A DNA stretch of 64,000 bases from CAZQGO01 sp964593065 (GTDB lineage: Bacteria > Oederibacteriota > JAAXVQ01): the NCBI GenBank assembly GCA_964593065.1, contig CAZQGO010000001.1, positions 310,001 to 374,000 of the forward strand, written 5' to 3'. A model generated the notes under the pieces. It searched no databases. It was not told where the DNA came from and saw nothing but the letters and a program-made list of their open reading frames with translations. Every line of letters begins with the position of its first letter. The first letter of the stretch is position 1. The position numbers and the translations under genes were made by a program. Shown piece after piece: positions 42,892 through 51,800 of the stretch.

Positions 42892-43828
42892 GCATTCCCT
42901 TTCTCCGCGGCCAACCGGCGCGCCCCGGGTGACGGTGATCGTGCCCAACTACAACCATGCCCGTTTCCTGCGGCAGCGGCTGGATTCCATCCTGGGGCAG
43001 ACCCACCAGGACTTCGAACTCCTGATCTTGGACGATGCCTCCACGGACCGCAGCGCCAAGGTGATCCGCTCTTATCTCAATCAGCCGCACGTCCGCTTTG
43101 AGGCCAATGCGCGCAATTCCGGCTCCGCTTTCCGGCAGTGGGCCAAGGGCCTGGCACTGGCGCGCGGAGAATATATTTGGCTCGCGGAATCGGACGACTG
43201 GGCCGATCCCCGGTTCCTGGAAAGACTGCTGCCCGTCCTGGAGGAAAGCCCGCGGCTGGGCTTGGTGTATTGCCAGTCCCGGTGCGTGGACGCAGCCGGC
43301 AAGATCCTGGGCGATGCTTCGGGCTGGACCGCGGACCTGGATCCCCTGCGCTGGACAACGGATTTTTGCAATGCGGGACCCGACGAGCTCAGGCGGTTTT
43401 TGCTTCGGAAGAATACCCTTCCCAGCGCCTCGGCGGTCTTGTGCCGGCGCAGTGCGCTCCAGGCCGCCGGCGTCCCGGACGCGGACCTGCGCCTGTGCGG
43501 AGACTGGCTGACCTGGATGCGCCTGCTGTCCGCCTGGGACGTGGCCTTCGTGGCCGAGCCCCTGAACTATTGGCGCCAGCGGACTTCCCACGCCCGCCTG
43601 CCCAGCAACGGCACCCTGGAGTGGCTGGAAGGCGAACGCGTTTTGACCGAAGGCTGCCGCTTGGCCGGCTTAAGCCGTGCCGAGACCACCGGGGTTTTGT
43701 TCGATTTTCTGAAGCGCTGCTGGCAATGGCAGAGGGAATATATCGAGGCGGTTTCCGGGGGAAAGCGGACTTCGCTCAAGAAAAAACTGGGCGGCTGGCT
43801 GAAACGGGCCAAGGCCAACCGGGCTTAA
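42884..43828 (+). CDS. family 2 glycosyltransferase
   Basis: A 314-residue GT-A transferase: VTVIVPNYNHARFLRQRLDS at the N-terminus, LILDDASTD, then WLAESDD as the metal-binding DxD equivalent, and a late CGDWLTWMRLL as the acceptor ED-like motif. There are no membrane segments, so it probably works on the cytosolic face on a lipid-linked glycan. It overlaps the radical SAM gene by eight bases and its stop overlaps by three bases the stop of the oppositely oriented GT-C gene. Confidence 0.9.
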   Translation: MAEHSLSPRPTGAPRVTVIVPNYNHARFLRQRLDSILGQTHQDFELLILDDASTDRSAKVIRSYLNQPHVRFEANARNSGSAFRQWAKGLALARGEYIWLAESDDWADPRFLERLLPVLEESPRLGLVYCQSRCVDAAGKILGDASGWTADLDPLRWTTDFCNAGPDELRRFLLRKNTLPSASAVLCRRSALQAAGVPDADLRLCGDWLTWMRLLSAWDVAFVAEPLNYWRQRTSHARLPSNGTLEWLEGERVLTEGCRLAGLSRAETTGVLFDFLKRCWQWQREYIEAVSGGKRTSLKKKLGGWLKRAKANRA

Positions 43829-45654
43829 TTGCGCATCATCACATGCACCCGCCCGGCCTGATACCACATGAGGTCCGTGCCGGCGGGCGGAGGGCCCGTG
43901 AACGTCAGGACGACCCGGCGCAGCGATACCCGGCGGATCGCAACCAGCGGCTGCTCCGTCACGGCCCTGAACAATTCACCCCGCTTCCCCAAATCCAGCG
44001 TAAATTCATTCACCTTCGCTTGAATATCGATGGGGTTCCAACCGGAATTCACATCGTGGAACGTTAAAGCCCCGGCATAGGTCAGGTCTGAAAGCTTTTC
44101 CAGGCGGCGCAGGTCCTGCAGGAAGGCCGGATCCTTTCGGGCCCGTGGTTGCCAGGCCGCGGGCAAATCCTCAATGTCCATTTCAGGTGCCGCGCTTTCC
44201 GTCCCGGAATGAGATCCGGCGCGCGCGAGCACGGCCCGCAATTCCTCCGGGGACAAAGCGTAGCGCTTGACCAGGCCGGCGAACAATCGCCGGGGTTCGA
44301 AGATCCGGAGCGCGGGCGAGAAACCGATGCGGAACACGAAAGCGCCGCAATAATTGTCCGGGAGATTCATAACGACCACCTTCCGGTTTTCGATGTTTTC
44401 AACGGCGCTGTCGAGAATGCTTCGCGCCAGGCGGCCGGCCGCGACCCAGCGCTCATTGATGATCTGCAAACTCCAGGCGCCGGCCACGAGCAGAACCGCC
44501 GCCAGGGCGACGGCGTATGCCCTCCGCCGGAACAGCCTGAATACACCCAAGATCATCAGAACGCTGGTAAAGACCGAGGGCAGATACGCCAGGCGCTCGT
44601 TTTCCACGGTAGACGGCAGGACCCCCAGGCCCAAGACCGGAACCACGGCGCACAGAAAGCACAGCGGCAGGCAGGCTAAAAAACGGGAATCGGGGTTGCG
44701 GGGACGGCGCAGCAAAAACCACAGGGGCAGGATCCCGCCCGCCAGCAGGCAGGCCGCGCCCCCGGCCATCCAAAATATCTCGGCGCCCGGTTTCCAGATC
44801 CCGGCCGGCAGGGCCGGCAGAAAGGATCGCAAGGCGAAAAAAGCCAGATTTTGCAGCCCGATGCCCGGAGAAAAATACAGATGCACTTTCTGGCCATAGA
44901 CGCCCAGAGCGCTGCCCAGGACGAGAATACGCAGCAGGAAATAGGCGGCGATGATTCCGGCGGAGCAGGCCAGCGTGAGCGCCGCCCGCTTGAAAATCAT
45001 CCGCCCCTCCTCACCCGCGGACCACCGCGCCGCCGCCAGCACCGCCAGGCAGGGAAACAAGGCCAGCACGCTTTCCTTGGCCAAAAGTCCGGACGCCAGG
45101 CAGCCCAGCGTCAGCAGCAAGGCGCCCGTTTTACCCAGGGATAGGTAGCGGCCGTATGCCATGAGGGCCAGGAGAAAAAGGCTCGTGGCGATCAGGTCCG
45201 CGAGGCCGCCGATGTAGGAAACGGCCTCAGTATGATTGGGCAGGACCAGGAAAAGGGCGCCGGAAAAAAACGCCGGCCACAAGACCTCCGCTCCGGCCGA
45301 AGCCGGCTTCCGCAGTTCCTGGCGCACCCAGGCGTAGACGAAGAAGGCATTGCAGGCGTGCAGCAGCACGCTCATGAGATGGTGACCCGCAGGATTGAGC
45401 CCCCACAGGCGCAAATCCAGCCAGTACGCCAGGACGGTCACGGGGCGGAAAAAGCTGGCGGGCTTACCCCCCCAGGTCCAGTAAAAACCCTTCTGGAAGA
45501 AATTGCCCAGCATGAAGAAATCGTCCGAAAGAAAAGGCACGCGGAGGATTTTCCCGTACAACGCCGCGGCGGCCAGGATGAAAACGATCAACACGGGCCA
45601 GGGCGGCCGGAAGAGGAACTCCGGCGAGAGCCAATCGCGGCGGTGGGCGGGCAC
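43825..45654 (-). CDS. GT-C-type membrane glycosyltransferase (PMT-like), paralogue 1
   Basis: A 609-residue integral membrane protein with about ten to twelve helices in the first 430 residues and a soluble C-terminal domain. The first loop has PFLSDDFFMLGNFF, where a DD/DE pair is the catalytic site of GT-C enzymes, then FRPVTVLAYWLDLRLWGLNP and HLMSVLLHACNAFFVY, as in protein O-mannosyltransferase-like families. Such enzymes use polyprenyl-phosphate sugars at the outer face of the inner membrane. The soluble part has VVMNLPDNYCGAFVFR, shared with the paralogue at 46756-48606. The radical SAM gene lies between the two paralogues. Confidence 0.8.
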   Translation of the reverse strand: MPAHRRDWLSPEFLFRPPWPVLIVFILAAAALYGKILRVPFLSDDFFMLGNFFQKGFYWTWGGKPASFFRPVTVLAYWLDLRLWGLNPAGHHLMSVLLHACNAFFVYAWVRQELRKPASAGAEVLWPAFFSGALFLVLPNHTEAVSYIGGLADLIATSLFLLALMAYGRYLSLGKTGALLLTLGCLASGLLAKESVLALFPCLAVLAAARWSAGEEGRMIFKRAALTLACSAGIIAAYFLLRILVLGSALGVYGQKVHLYFSPGIGLQNLAFFALRSFLPALPAGIWKPGAEIFWMAGGAACLLAGGILPLWFLLRRPRNPDSRFLACLPLCFLCAVVPVLGLGVLPSTVENERLAYLPSVFTSVLMILGVFRLFRRRAYAVALAAVLLVAGAWSLQIINERWVAAGRLARSILDSAVENIENRKVVVMNLPDNYCGAFVFRIGFSPALRIFEPRRLFAGLVKRYALSPEELRAVLARAGSHSGTESAAPEMDIEDLPAAWQPRARKDPAFLQDLRRLEKLSDLTYAGALTFHDVNSGWNPIDIQAKVNEFTLDLGKRGELFRAVTEQPLVAIRRVSLRRVVLTFTGPPPAGTDLMWYQAGRVHVMMRN

Positions 45655-45657
45655 GGC

Positions 45658-46644
45658 TTATTGATCCCCGCCGGCCGGCAGGAATTTATCGGCCACGGCG
45701 CAGACCAGGGTCTCGCAGACGGCGCCCGTGGCCTGTTTGGGGCCGTAGTGCAGCAGAAATTCCCGGCATTGGCGGTAGGCGGGGCCGTTCCACAATTCCG
45801 GCAAGTCCAGCTTCAGGATGTTCCCCAGCGAAAACTTGTCTTCGTACACCGTGCAGCAGGGAAATACCTCGCCGTTCCAATGGATGATCATGGACGTGAA
45901 CGGCTGGCAACACCACTCCGGCAGGCGCGGATGCAGACGAATCGCGCCCGGGGAGGAAGGCGGAGGCGCCTGCGGCCCGGAGGCGGCGGGGCCGTCCGCG
46001 TTCCGGTTTTCCTGCGCGCGATGCAGGCCGGATTTCCAGTCTTCGCGGCCCCAAACGTCCATGAGGCTGAAGCGCAGGGTCACGCCCAGGTCCGAGGCCA
46101 TTTTTTGCGCCAGGGCCTGCTCGTGCTCGTTGAAGCGGTTGACGAGGAATCCCCAGATGATTTCCGGCGTTTTCGCCCGGAGCCGCAGTTTGGCTTGCTG
46201 CAATCGGGACAGGTTGGCAAGGGCCCGCGAAAAGCTCCCCCCCACGCGGTATTTTCCGTAGGTGGCCTGGCTGGCGCCGTCCATGGAGGCGGACAGGCAG
46301 GACAAGCCCGTGGCCACGACGGCCTCGGCGTCTTTCGGGCTCAAGGCCCGGAAGGTCAGGTTCGAGTGCAGGCTGGTGTAAATGCCCTTCGCGGACGCGG
46401 CGGCGACCATCCGCAGAATGTCCCGGTTCAAAAAAGGTTCCCCGTAGTTGAACAGGCCGATGTTGTTGGCGTGCGGGGAAATTTTTTCCAGGATGACCTG
46501 GTAATTTTCCCAGCTTAAAAAACCCCTCGCCGTACCACGGCGGCGAAGCCCGGTGGGACAGAAAGGACAGCGCAGATTGCACAGGTTCCCGGTCTCGATA
46601 TAGTAATTCCGGGGCGGGGGACAGGTCAGTTCAGACGCAGGCAT
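45658..46644 (-). CDS. radical SAM/SPASM-domain protein
   Basis: A 328-residue enzyme. The N-terminus has the cluster motif CNLRCPFCPTG followed by the typical GLFNYGEPFLNRDI (GGE-like) and SASMDGASQATYGKYR. The C-terminus has a SPASM region with CCQPF, then GEVFPCCTVYEDKFSLGN and further cysteines for auxiliary clusters. The family includes peptide, sugar and protein-modifying enzymes. The ATG at 46644 is preceded by GAAAGG; the frame is open further upstream to 46731. It is placed between two GT-C membrane proteins, so a glycan or glycopeptide substrate is possible, which is inference. Confidence 0.87.
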   Translation of the reverse strand: MPASELTCPPPRNYYIETGNLCNLRCPFCPTGLRRRGTARGFLSWENYQVILEKISPHANNIGLFNYGEPFLNRDILRMVAAASAKGIYTSLHSNLTFRALSPKDAEAVVATGLSCLSASMDGASQATYGKYRVGGSFSRALANLSRLQQAKLRLRAKTPEIIWGFLVNRFNEHEQALAQKMASDLGVTLRFSLMDVWGREDWKSGLHRAQENRNADGPAASGPQAPPPSSPGAIRLHPRLPEWCCQPFTSMIIHWNGEVFPCCTVYEDKFSLGNILKLDLPELWNGPAYRQCREFLLHYGPKQATGAVCETLVCAVADKFLPAGGDQ

Positions 46645-46697
46645 TGCGGGCCTTTCGGAAAGAATCGGCGGGTGCCAGGGATCAGGGACGATCCAGG

Positions 46698-46713
46698 GGT
46701 TCGGAACCGAACC
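46698..46713 (-). other. perfect palindrome in the leader of the SPASM gene
   Basis: GGTTCGGA followed by its reverse complement. It lies inside a larger pairing, since GGTGCC (46671-46676) is complementary to GGCACC (46714-46719), giving a folded leader between the predicted promoter and the start codon. Confidence 0.35.
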
Positions 46714-46730
46714 GGCACCTGCCAGAAGCA

Positions 46731-46759
46731 AAAATAGTACAATCCCCCGCGCTTGTCAA
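46731..46759 (-). promoter_or_regulatory. candidate promoter for the SPASM gene and GT-C paralogue 1
   Basis: On the minus strand a perfect TTGACA (46759-46754) overlaps the stop codon of the upstream GT-C gene; a 17-base spacer and TATTTT (46736-46731) follow. Confidence 0.4.
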
Positions 46760-48606
46760 TTCATCTTGCTTCCGGGCAGGGGCCGCAGTCGGCCGCGGTC
46801 AAAGTAAAGGACGTCCGTGTCCCCGGGCAAACCCCGGGGCAAGAAGACGGTTAGAAGCGGAGTGGTCAGGCCGTGGGCCGCATACTCCTCCTGCCCGGAA
46901 GGGGATAGGAACCAGAAAAAAACTCCGGGTTCCTCGAGCCGGACTTCCAGGCGCCGCGGGTACTGGGTAACGGAGACGCGGTCCTCGGGAGTGATCAGGC
47001 CGTGCAGTCCCAGGACCGAGATTTCGGAAAGGTTCAACCAGCGCCGGTATTGCTTCAGCAAGCCCTGCCAGGGTTCCACCGCCAGCCGGCCCGACGACAG
47101 CCAGCCGGAAAACAGCCGGGGCAGCTCCTCCGGTTTGAGGCGGGCCGCGGGATGCTTCACTTCCGCCAGGAATTCCTCGAGGCCGGGCAGGGACTTCTGG
47201 TCGGGGATTTGCTCCAATACCCGGGGGAATCTCAGCTTTTCCACAGCGATGGCCTCGGCGAAGCCGGTCCTCCAGATATAAGCTCCGCGGTAGTTGTCCG
47301 GCAGGTTCAGTACCAGCAATTTTGGCTGTGAAATCCGGGCCAGGGCGTCTTGGACCAGATGCCGGGAAATCCTGCCGGCCGTATGCCAGTAGCCGTGCAC
47401 GACCTGCATGCCGGCCGCGCCCGCTAGGAGCAGGATAGGCACCAGGGCCAGGCGCAGCCACCGCGTCCGCACCCAAAATCCCAAACCCGTTGCCAGCGCG
47501 CAGGCCATGAACACCGATGGGAAATACAGAAACCGTTCTCCGTCGGTCCCGTACGGGTCGAGGAAGAGATTCGCGCTGGGCAATTCGGCGCAGAAAAAAA
47601 GCGCCAGCAGAACCAGGAAAAGCGTGAAAACCGGCCGGCCGGAGGCAGGGAGGCGCCTGCCTGAAAGAAAAAGCAGCAGCGCCAGGAGGAACCAGAAGAG
47701 CATGGGAAAGATCCGGGAGCTCAGCAGGCCCTTGAGCGCGAGCGGCAGGGGCGGCGTCAGGCTCCTGACCCCGGCCCAAGCCCAATTGGAGAGCAGGAGC
47801 CCGGGTGACCAGTCGAGATGGATATCGGCTCCGTAGCCGCCGATCCAGGCTCCCAAAATCAGGTGGCGCGCATAGAAATAACCGGCCGCCAGGAGCAGTG
47901 CGAGGAGCAAAGGACCGGCGAGCCGGCTCGCGAATCGTCCGCGAATTTCCGGCACCGCGGCCCAATAAAAAATCGCCAACCCCGCCAGGCACAAGGGCAG
48001 GATCAGGGCGCTTTCCTTGGACAAGAGCGCCAAGGCGAAGGCGGCCGCAAACATCGTCAGGGTGGCGGCCCGGGGACGGAGCAGGTGCCGGGTGAACGCC
48101 AGCAGCGCCAGCAGGAGGAAAAATGTGACCAGGAGATCGGGCCGCCCGGAGATCCAGTCCACGGCCTCGCTGTGACTGGGCATCACTAAAAAGATGAGGC
48201 CCGCGACCAGGGCGACCACCTGTGCCCGGTGCGTCCCGATGCGTTGCAGCGGCTCGCGGAAAAAGACCGCCACCAGGCAGGCGTTGGCCAGGTGCAGCAT
48301 CAGGTTGCAGAGGTGAAATCCGGCGGGGTGGAGTCCCCAAATACGGATGTCCAGCCAGTAACTCAGGAGCGGCAGGGGACGGAAGAAAATCGCGCCGGGC
48401 ATGCGCCAGGACTCGAACCAGGGTTTGTCAACCAGGGTTACCAGGAAGGTAAAATCATCGGCCAGGAAAGGCAGGCTCAGGCAGCTCCAGAAAACCAGCA
48501 AACCCGAAGCAAAAATCAAAACCCAAACCAGCCAGCCGGGGACCGCCCGGGATGTACCCCCATCGTTCCGGAACAGGCTCCAGCCGGCATTCGGTCGCGA
48601 AGTCAT
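46756..48606 (-). CDS. GT-C-type membrane glycosyltransferase (PMT-like), paralogue 2
   Basis: A 616-residue multi-helix membrane protein, paralogous to the product of 43825-45654: PFLADDFTFLVTLV carries the acidic pair in the first loop, then FRPLPLLSYWLDIRIWGLHP and HLCNLMLHLANACLV. The soluble C-terminal part has LLVLNLPDNYRGAYIWRTGF. The family uses polyprenyl-linked donors. The ATG at 48606 gives an N-terminal length similar to the paralogue; an in-frame ATG at 48639 adds 11 residues and neither has a strong ribosome-binding site. It diverges from the large fusion gene. Confidence 0.8.
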   Translation of the reverse strand: MTSRPNAGWSLFRNDGGTSRAVPGWLVWVLIFASGLLVFWSCLSLPFLADDFTFLVTLVDKPWFESWRMPGAIFFRPLPLLSYWLDIRIWGLHPAGFHLCNLMLHLANACLVAVFFREPLQRIGTHRAQVVALVAGLIFLVMPSHSEAVDWISGRPDLLVTFFLLLALLAFTRHLLRPRAATLTMFAAAFALALLSKESALILPLCLAGLAIFYWAAVPEIRGRFASRLAGPLLLALLLAAGYFYARHLILGAWIGGYGADIHLDWSPGLLLSNWAWAGVRSLTPPLPLALKGLLSSRIFPMLFWFLLALLLFLSGRRLPASGRPVFTLFLVLLALFFCAELPSANLFLDPYGTDGERFLYFPSVFMACALATGLGFWVRTRWLRLALVPILLLAGAAGMQVVHGYWHTAGRISRHLVQDALARISQPKLLVLNLPDNYRGAYIWRTGFAEAIAVEKLRFPRVLEQIPDQKSLPGLEEFLAEVKHPAARLKPEELPRLFSGWLSSGRLAVEPWQGLLKQYRRWLNLSEISVLGLHGLITPEDRVSVTQYPRRLEVRLEEPGVFFWFLSPSGQEEYAAHGLTTPLLTVFLPRGLPGDTDVLYFDRGRLRPLPGSKMN

Positions 48607-48668
48607 AATGTGCGCATGGTAGCACGAAAATCCGGGCATATCCAGACCCGAAATTCAGTTTGAAATAG

Positions 48669-48697
48669 TTGACTTACCTTTCGGAAATAATGATAAT
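48669..48697 (+). promoter_or_regulatory. promoter of the large fusion glycosyltransferase gene
   Basis: TTGACT (48669-48674), a 17-base spacer and GATAAT (48692-48697) give a predicted start near 48704. That leaves a leader of almost 200 bases before the first usable ATG at 48900, in which I see no named regulatory motif. Confidence 0.55.
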
Positions 48698-48899
48698 AAT
48701 GATTCGCGCCGAATGCGACTCAGGCAATGTCTGGACACGAGCGTTTCGTCCGTTTGCTCATCACCAACTTTCCACGCCGGATGAAATCCAATATCCAAAA
48801 GGGCGGTTTTGGTTGGCGGTTGCCCGGGAAATCTTTGGCCGTGGGGGACACGTTCGGCTCCGGACCCGCGTTGAAAGCCACGAAAAAGGTGTGCGGCTC

Positions 48900-51800
48900 A
48901 TGGAAGAGAGGCAGGAACAAGCACCGGCACCGTCCCTGGCTGCGGTTTTTCACGATCTCCCGGACGATTTTTGGTACTGGTGCCTCACCGAAGGCATCCA
49001 GCGCGGCTGGCTGACCGATCTGCTGCCCTGGCTGCCGCCGGAAGGCGTCCAGGAAAAGTACACCGGGCGGTCGGGGGAGCCGGCCCTGTCCCAGGCTTTC
49101 GGCTTTTTCCAGCTCTGCAAGCAGGAACTCGGCCGCCTGGGCCTCGAATTGGCACCGGATTCACGGGTGTTGGATTTCGGCTGCGGTTGGGGCCGCATCA
49201 CCCGTTTGCTCCTGAAGGACGTCCATCCCCGGAACGTGACGGGCGTGGACATGCTCGACGAAGCCATCCGCATTTGCCGCAAGTCGAATTTTCCCTGCGC
49301 TTTCGAGCGCATTTCCCCCCGGCCGCCCATTTTTTACGCCGACGAATCCCTGGATTATATTTTCGCCTATTCGGTCTTCACCCATTTGTCCGAGGAATGC
49401 GCCCGCGCCTGGATCGGGGAGTTCCGGAGGATCCTCAAGCCCGGGGGCGTGGTTTTCGCCACCATCAGGCCGCCGGAGGCCGTGGAGGAGTTCGCCCGGC
49501 TGCGCCAGGTCCCGGACATCCCTTCCTCCGGGCAAACCGCGGCGCAGGCTTTCCAGGACTTGGACCGGGTGCGGCGGGACTATGCGGCCGGGCGCTTTGT
49601 TTTCGAACCCTCGCCAGGAGCCTCCCCGGAAGGCGCCTGCTTCGGCGAAGCCCTCATTCCGCCGGCCTATGCGCAGCGGAATTATTCCGGCCATTTTCCC
49701 GAAATCCGCATCCTGGAGTCCCGGGACCACGGGCGGTTCGACCAGCACCTGCTGATTCTGCGCAAAGCCCCCCGGCCCGTCGCGTCGGCGGCAGGACCGG
49801 CGGCCGAGCCGGCTCTCCCCCCGGCGCGCGAGCCGGAGCTGCCCTGGACCGGGGAACGTCTGGTCACCTCCCTGCGGGGACCCATTGTCGGCGAACATTT
49901 GCACCGCTATGCCCTGGCCGCCGAACTGGTCGCCGGCCGGACGGTGCTGGACGTGGCCTGCGGCGAGGGCTACGGTTCGCACCTGCTGGGACGCCGGGCC
50001 CGGCGCGTCCTGGGCGTGGACAATTCCCCGGAGACCATCGAGCACGCGCGCGCGAAGTATGGGCGGGAGAATGTGGAATTCCAGGTGGGTTCGGCGGAAG
50101 CCATCCCCCTGCCGGACCGGTCCGTGGACGCCGTCGTCACCTTCGAAACCATCGAGCACCTGCGCGCTCCCGGCCCCTTCCTGGCCGAGATTCGCCGCTG
50201 CCTGGGACCCCGGGGCGTGCTGGTCATTTCCTCTCCGGACCGGGAGCCCTACCAAGAGGCCACGCCCGAGCCCAATGTTTTCCATGAGCAGGAATTGACC
50301 CATGCGCAGTTCGCCGAACTGCTACGGGGAACATTCCGGCACGTGTTCCTGGCGCGCCAGCGCTTTCTCCAGGGGTCCTTCATGGCGCCGGACCAGGAGG
50401 ATCCCGCGCCCCGCCTGGGCACCTTTTCCGGCAATTTCAACGAGGTATCCTTCCATCCCGGCGTGAACAGGGGCATCTATTCCATCGCCGTGTGTTCCGA
50501 CGCCCCCCTGGAACGCGTTCCCATGGGGGTGTTTGAAAGCCCCCTGGCCAACGCGGACGGGGCCTGGACCCAGTGGGCCCAGGTGCAGCGGCGCCTGCAG
50601 GAATTGAGCGAGGAATACCGGCAGCTGGCCGCCGCGCACGCCCTGGGACAGCGCGTGAACGCCGTCCTGGGATTTTTACGCGCCGAGCAGGAAAAGGACC
50701 GCGTGCTCCAGGAAACACGCCTGGAGCAGGAGCGCGAAAGCAACCGGAACCTTTCGGAAGCCCTGGAGCAAGCCCGGGAGCGGATCGGAGAGCTGGGCCG
50801 CGAACTCGAACGGGTCAATTCCCAGAAGCACCAGATGCTGCTGACCCTGCAGCAGTTCGAACAACGCCTCCACTGGCAGCGGCACCGGCATCAGAAAATG
50901 CGGACGCAGTTGATCGTGGCCAACAATCTGGCGCGCACGTTCCGCGGCCTGCTCCCGGCCTGCAAACGCGCGAGCCTGAGGAAATGGCAGCGGATCCGCC
51001 GCCGGGTCCTTCCTCCCGCCCAAGCCCGGCGCGGCCTGCTGCACGGGCTGTGGACCGTGCTGGATTGGCCGTGGCGCGCCTGGCATGCCCGCCCGAGCCA
51101 GCGCCGCCTCGTGCGCGCCAGCGGACTGTTCGACGCCGCTTATTACCTCGAACAGGTTCCCGACCTGGCGGCCCGCGGCCTGGATCCCGTGAAGCACTAC
51201 CTGGCGCGCGGAGCCGAGGAGGGGCGGAATCCCAGCGCCTTGTTTGACACGTCCTTCTACCTGCGCAGCAACCCGGACGTGGACGAGTTCGGCGTCAACC
51301 CGCTCGTGCATTTCATCCAATCCGGAATGGACGAGGAACGCGATCCTTCGCCGGCCTTCGACACGCAGTATTACCTGGAAAACAATTCCGACCTGGTGGC
51401 GGCCGGAGTGTCCGCGTTCCCGCATTATTATCACACCGGACGCCGCGAGGGCCGGCTGGCGCATGCGCATGGCGCCGGGGGCGACTCCCGGGCCGAATCC
51501 GGCGGCTCCTCGCCCGCCCCGGCCGCTCCGGCCGGCGAGGACGGGGACGGGCGCGAGCCCGTTGAACCGCGCTGGCGTTCCACGGTGGATTGGCGCCGGC
51601 GTCCGCAGCCGGAACCCGGCAACGTGAAATGCATTGCCTTCTACCTGCCCCAGTTTCACCCCGTGCCGGAGAACGACGAATGGTGGGGGGAAGGCTTCAC
51701 CGAGTGGGAAATGGTCTCGCGGGCGGCGCCGCTGTTTCACGGGCATTACCAGCCGCACCGGCCCGCGGAACTCGGCTTTTACGACCTGCGCGTTCCGGAG

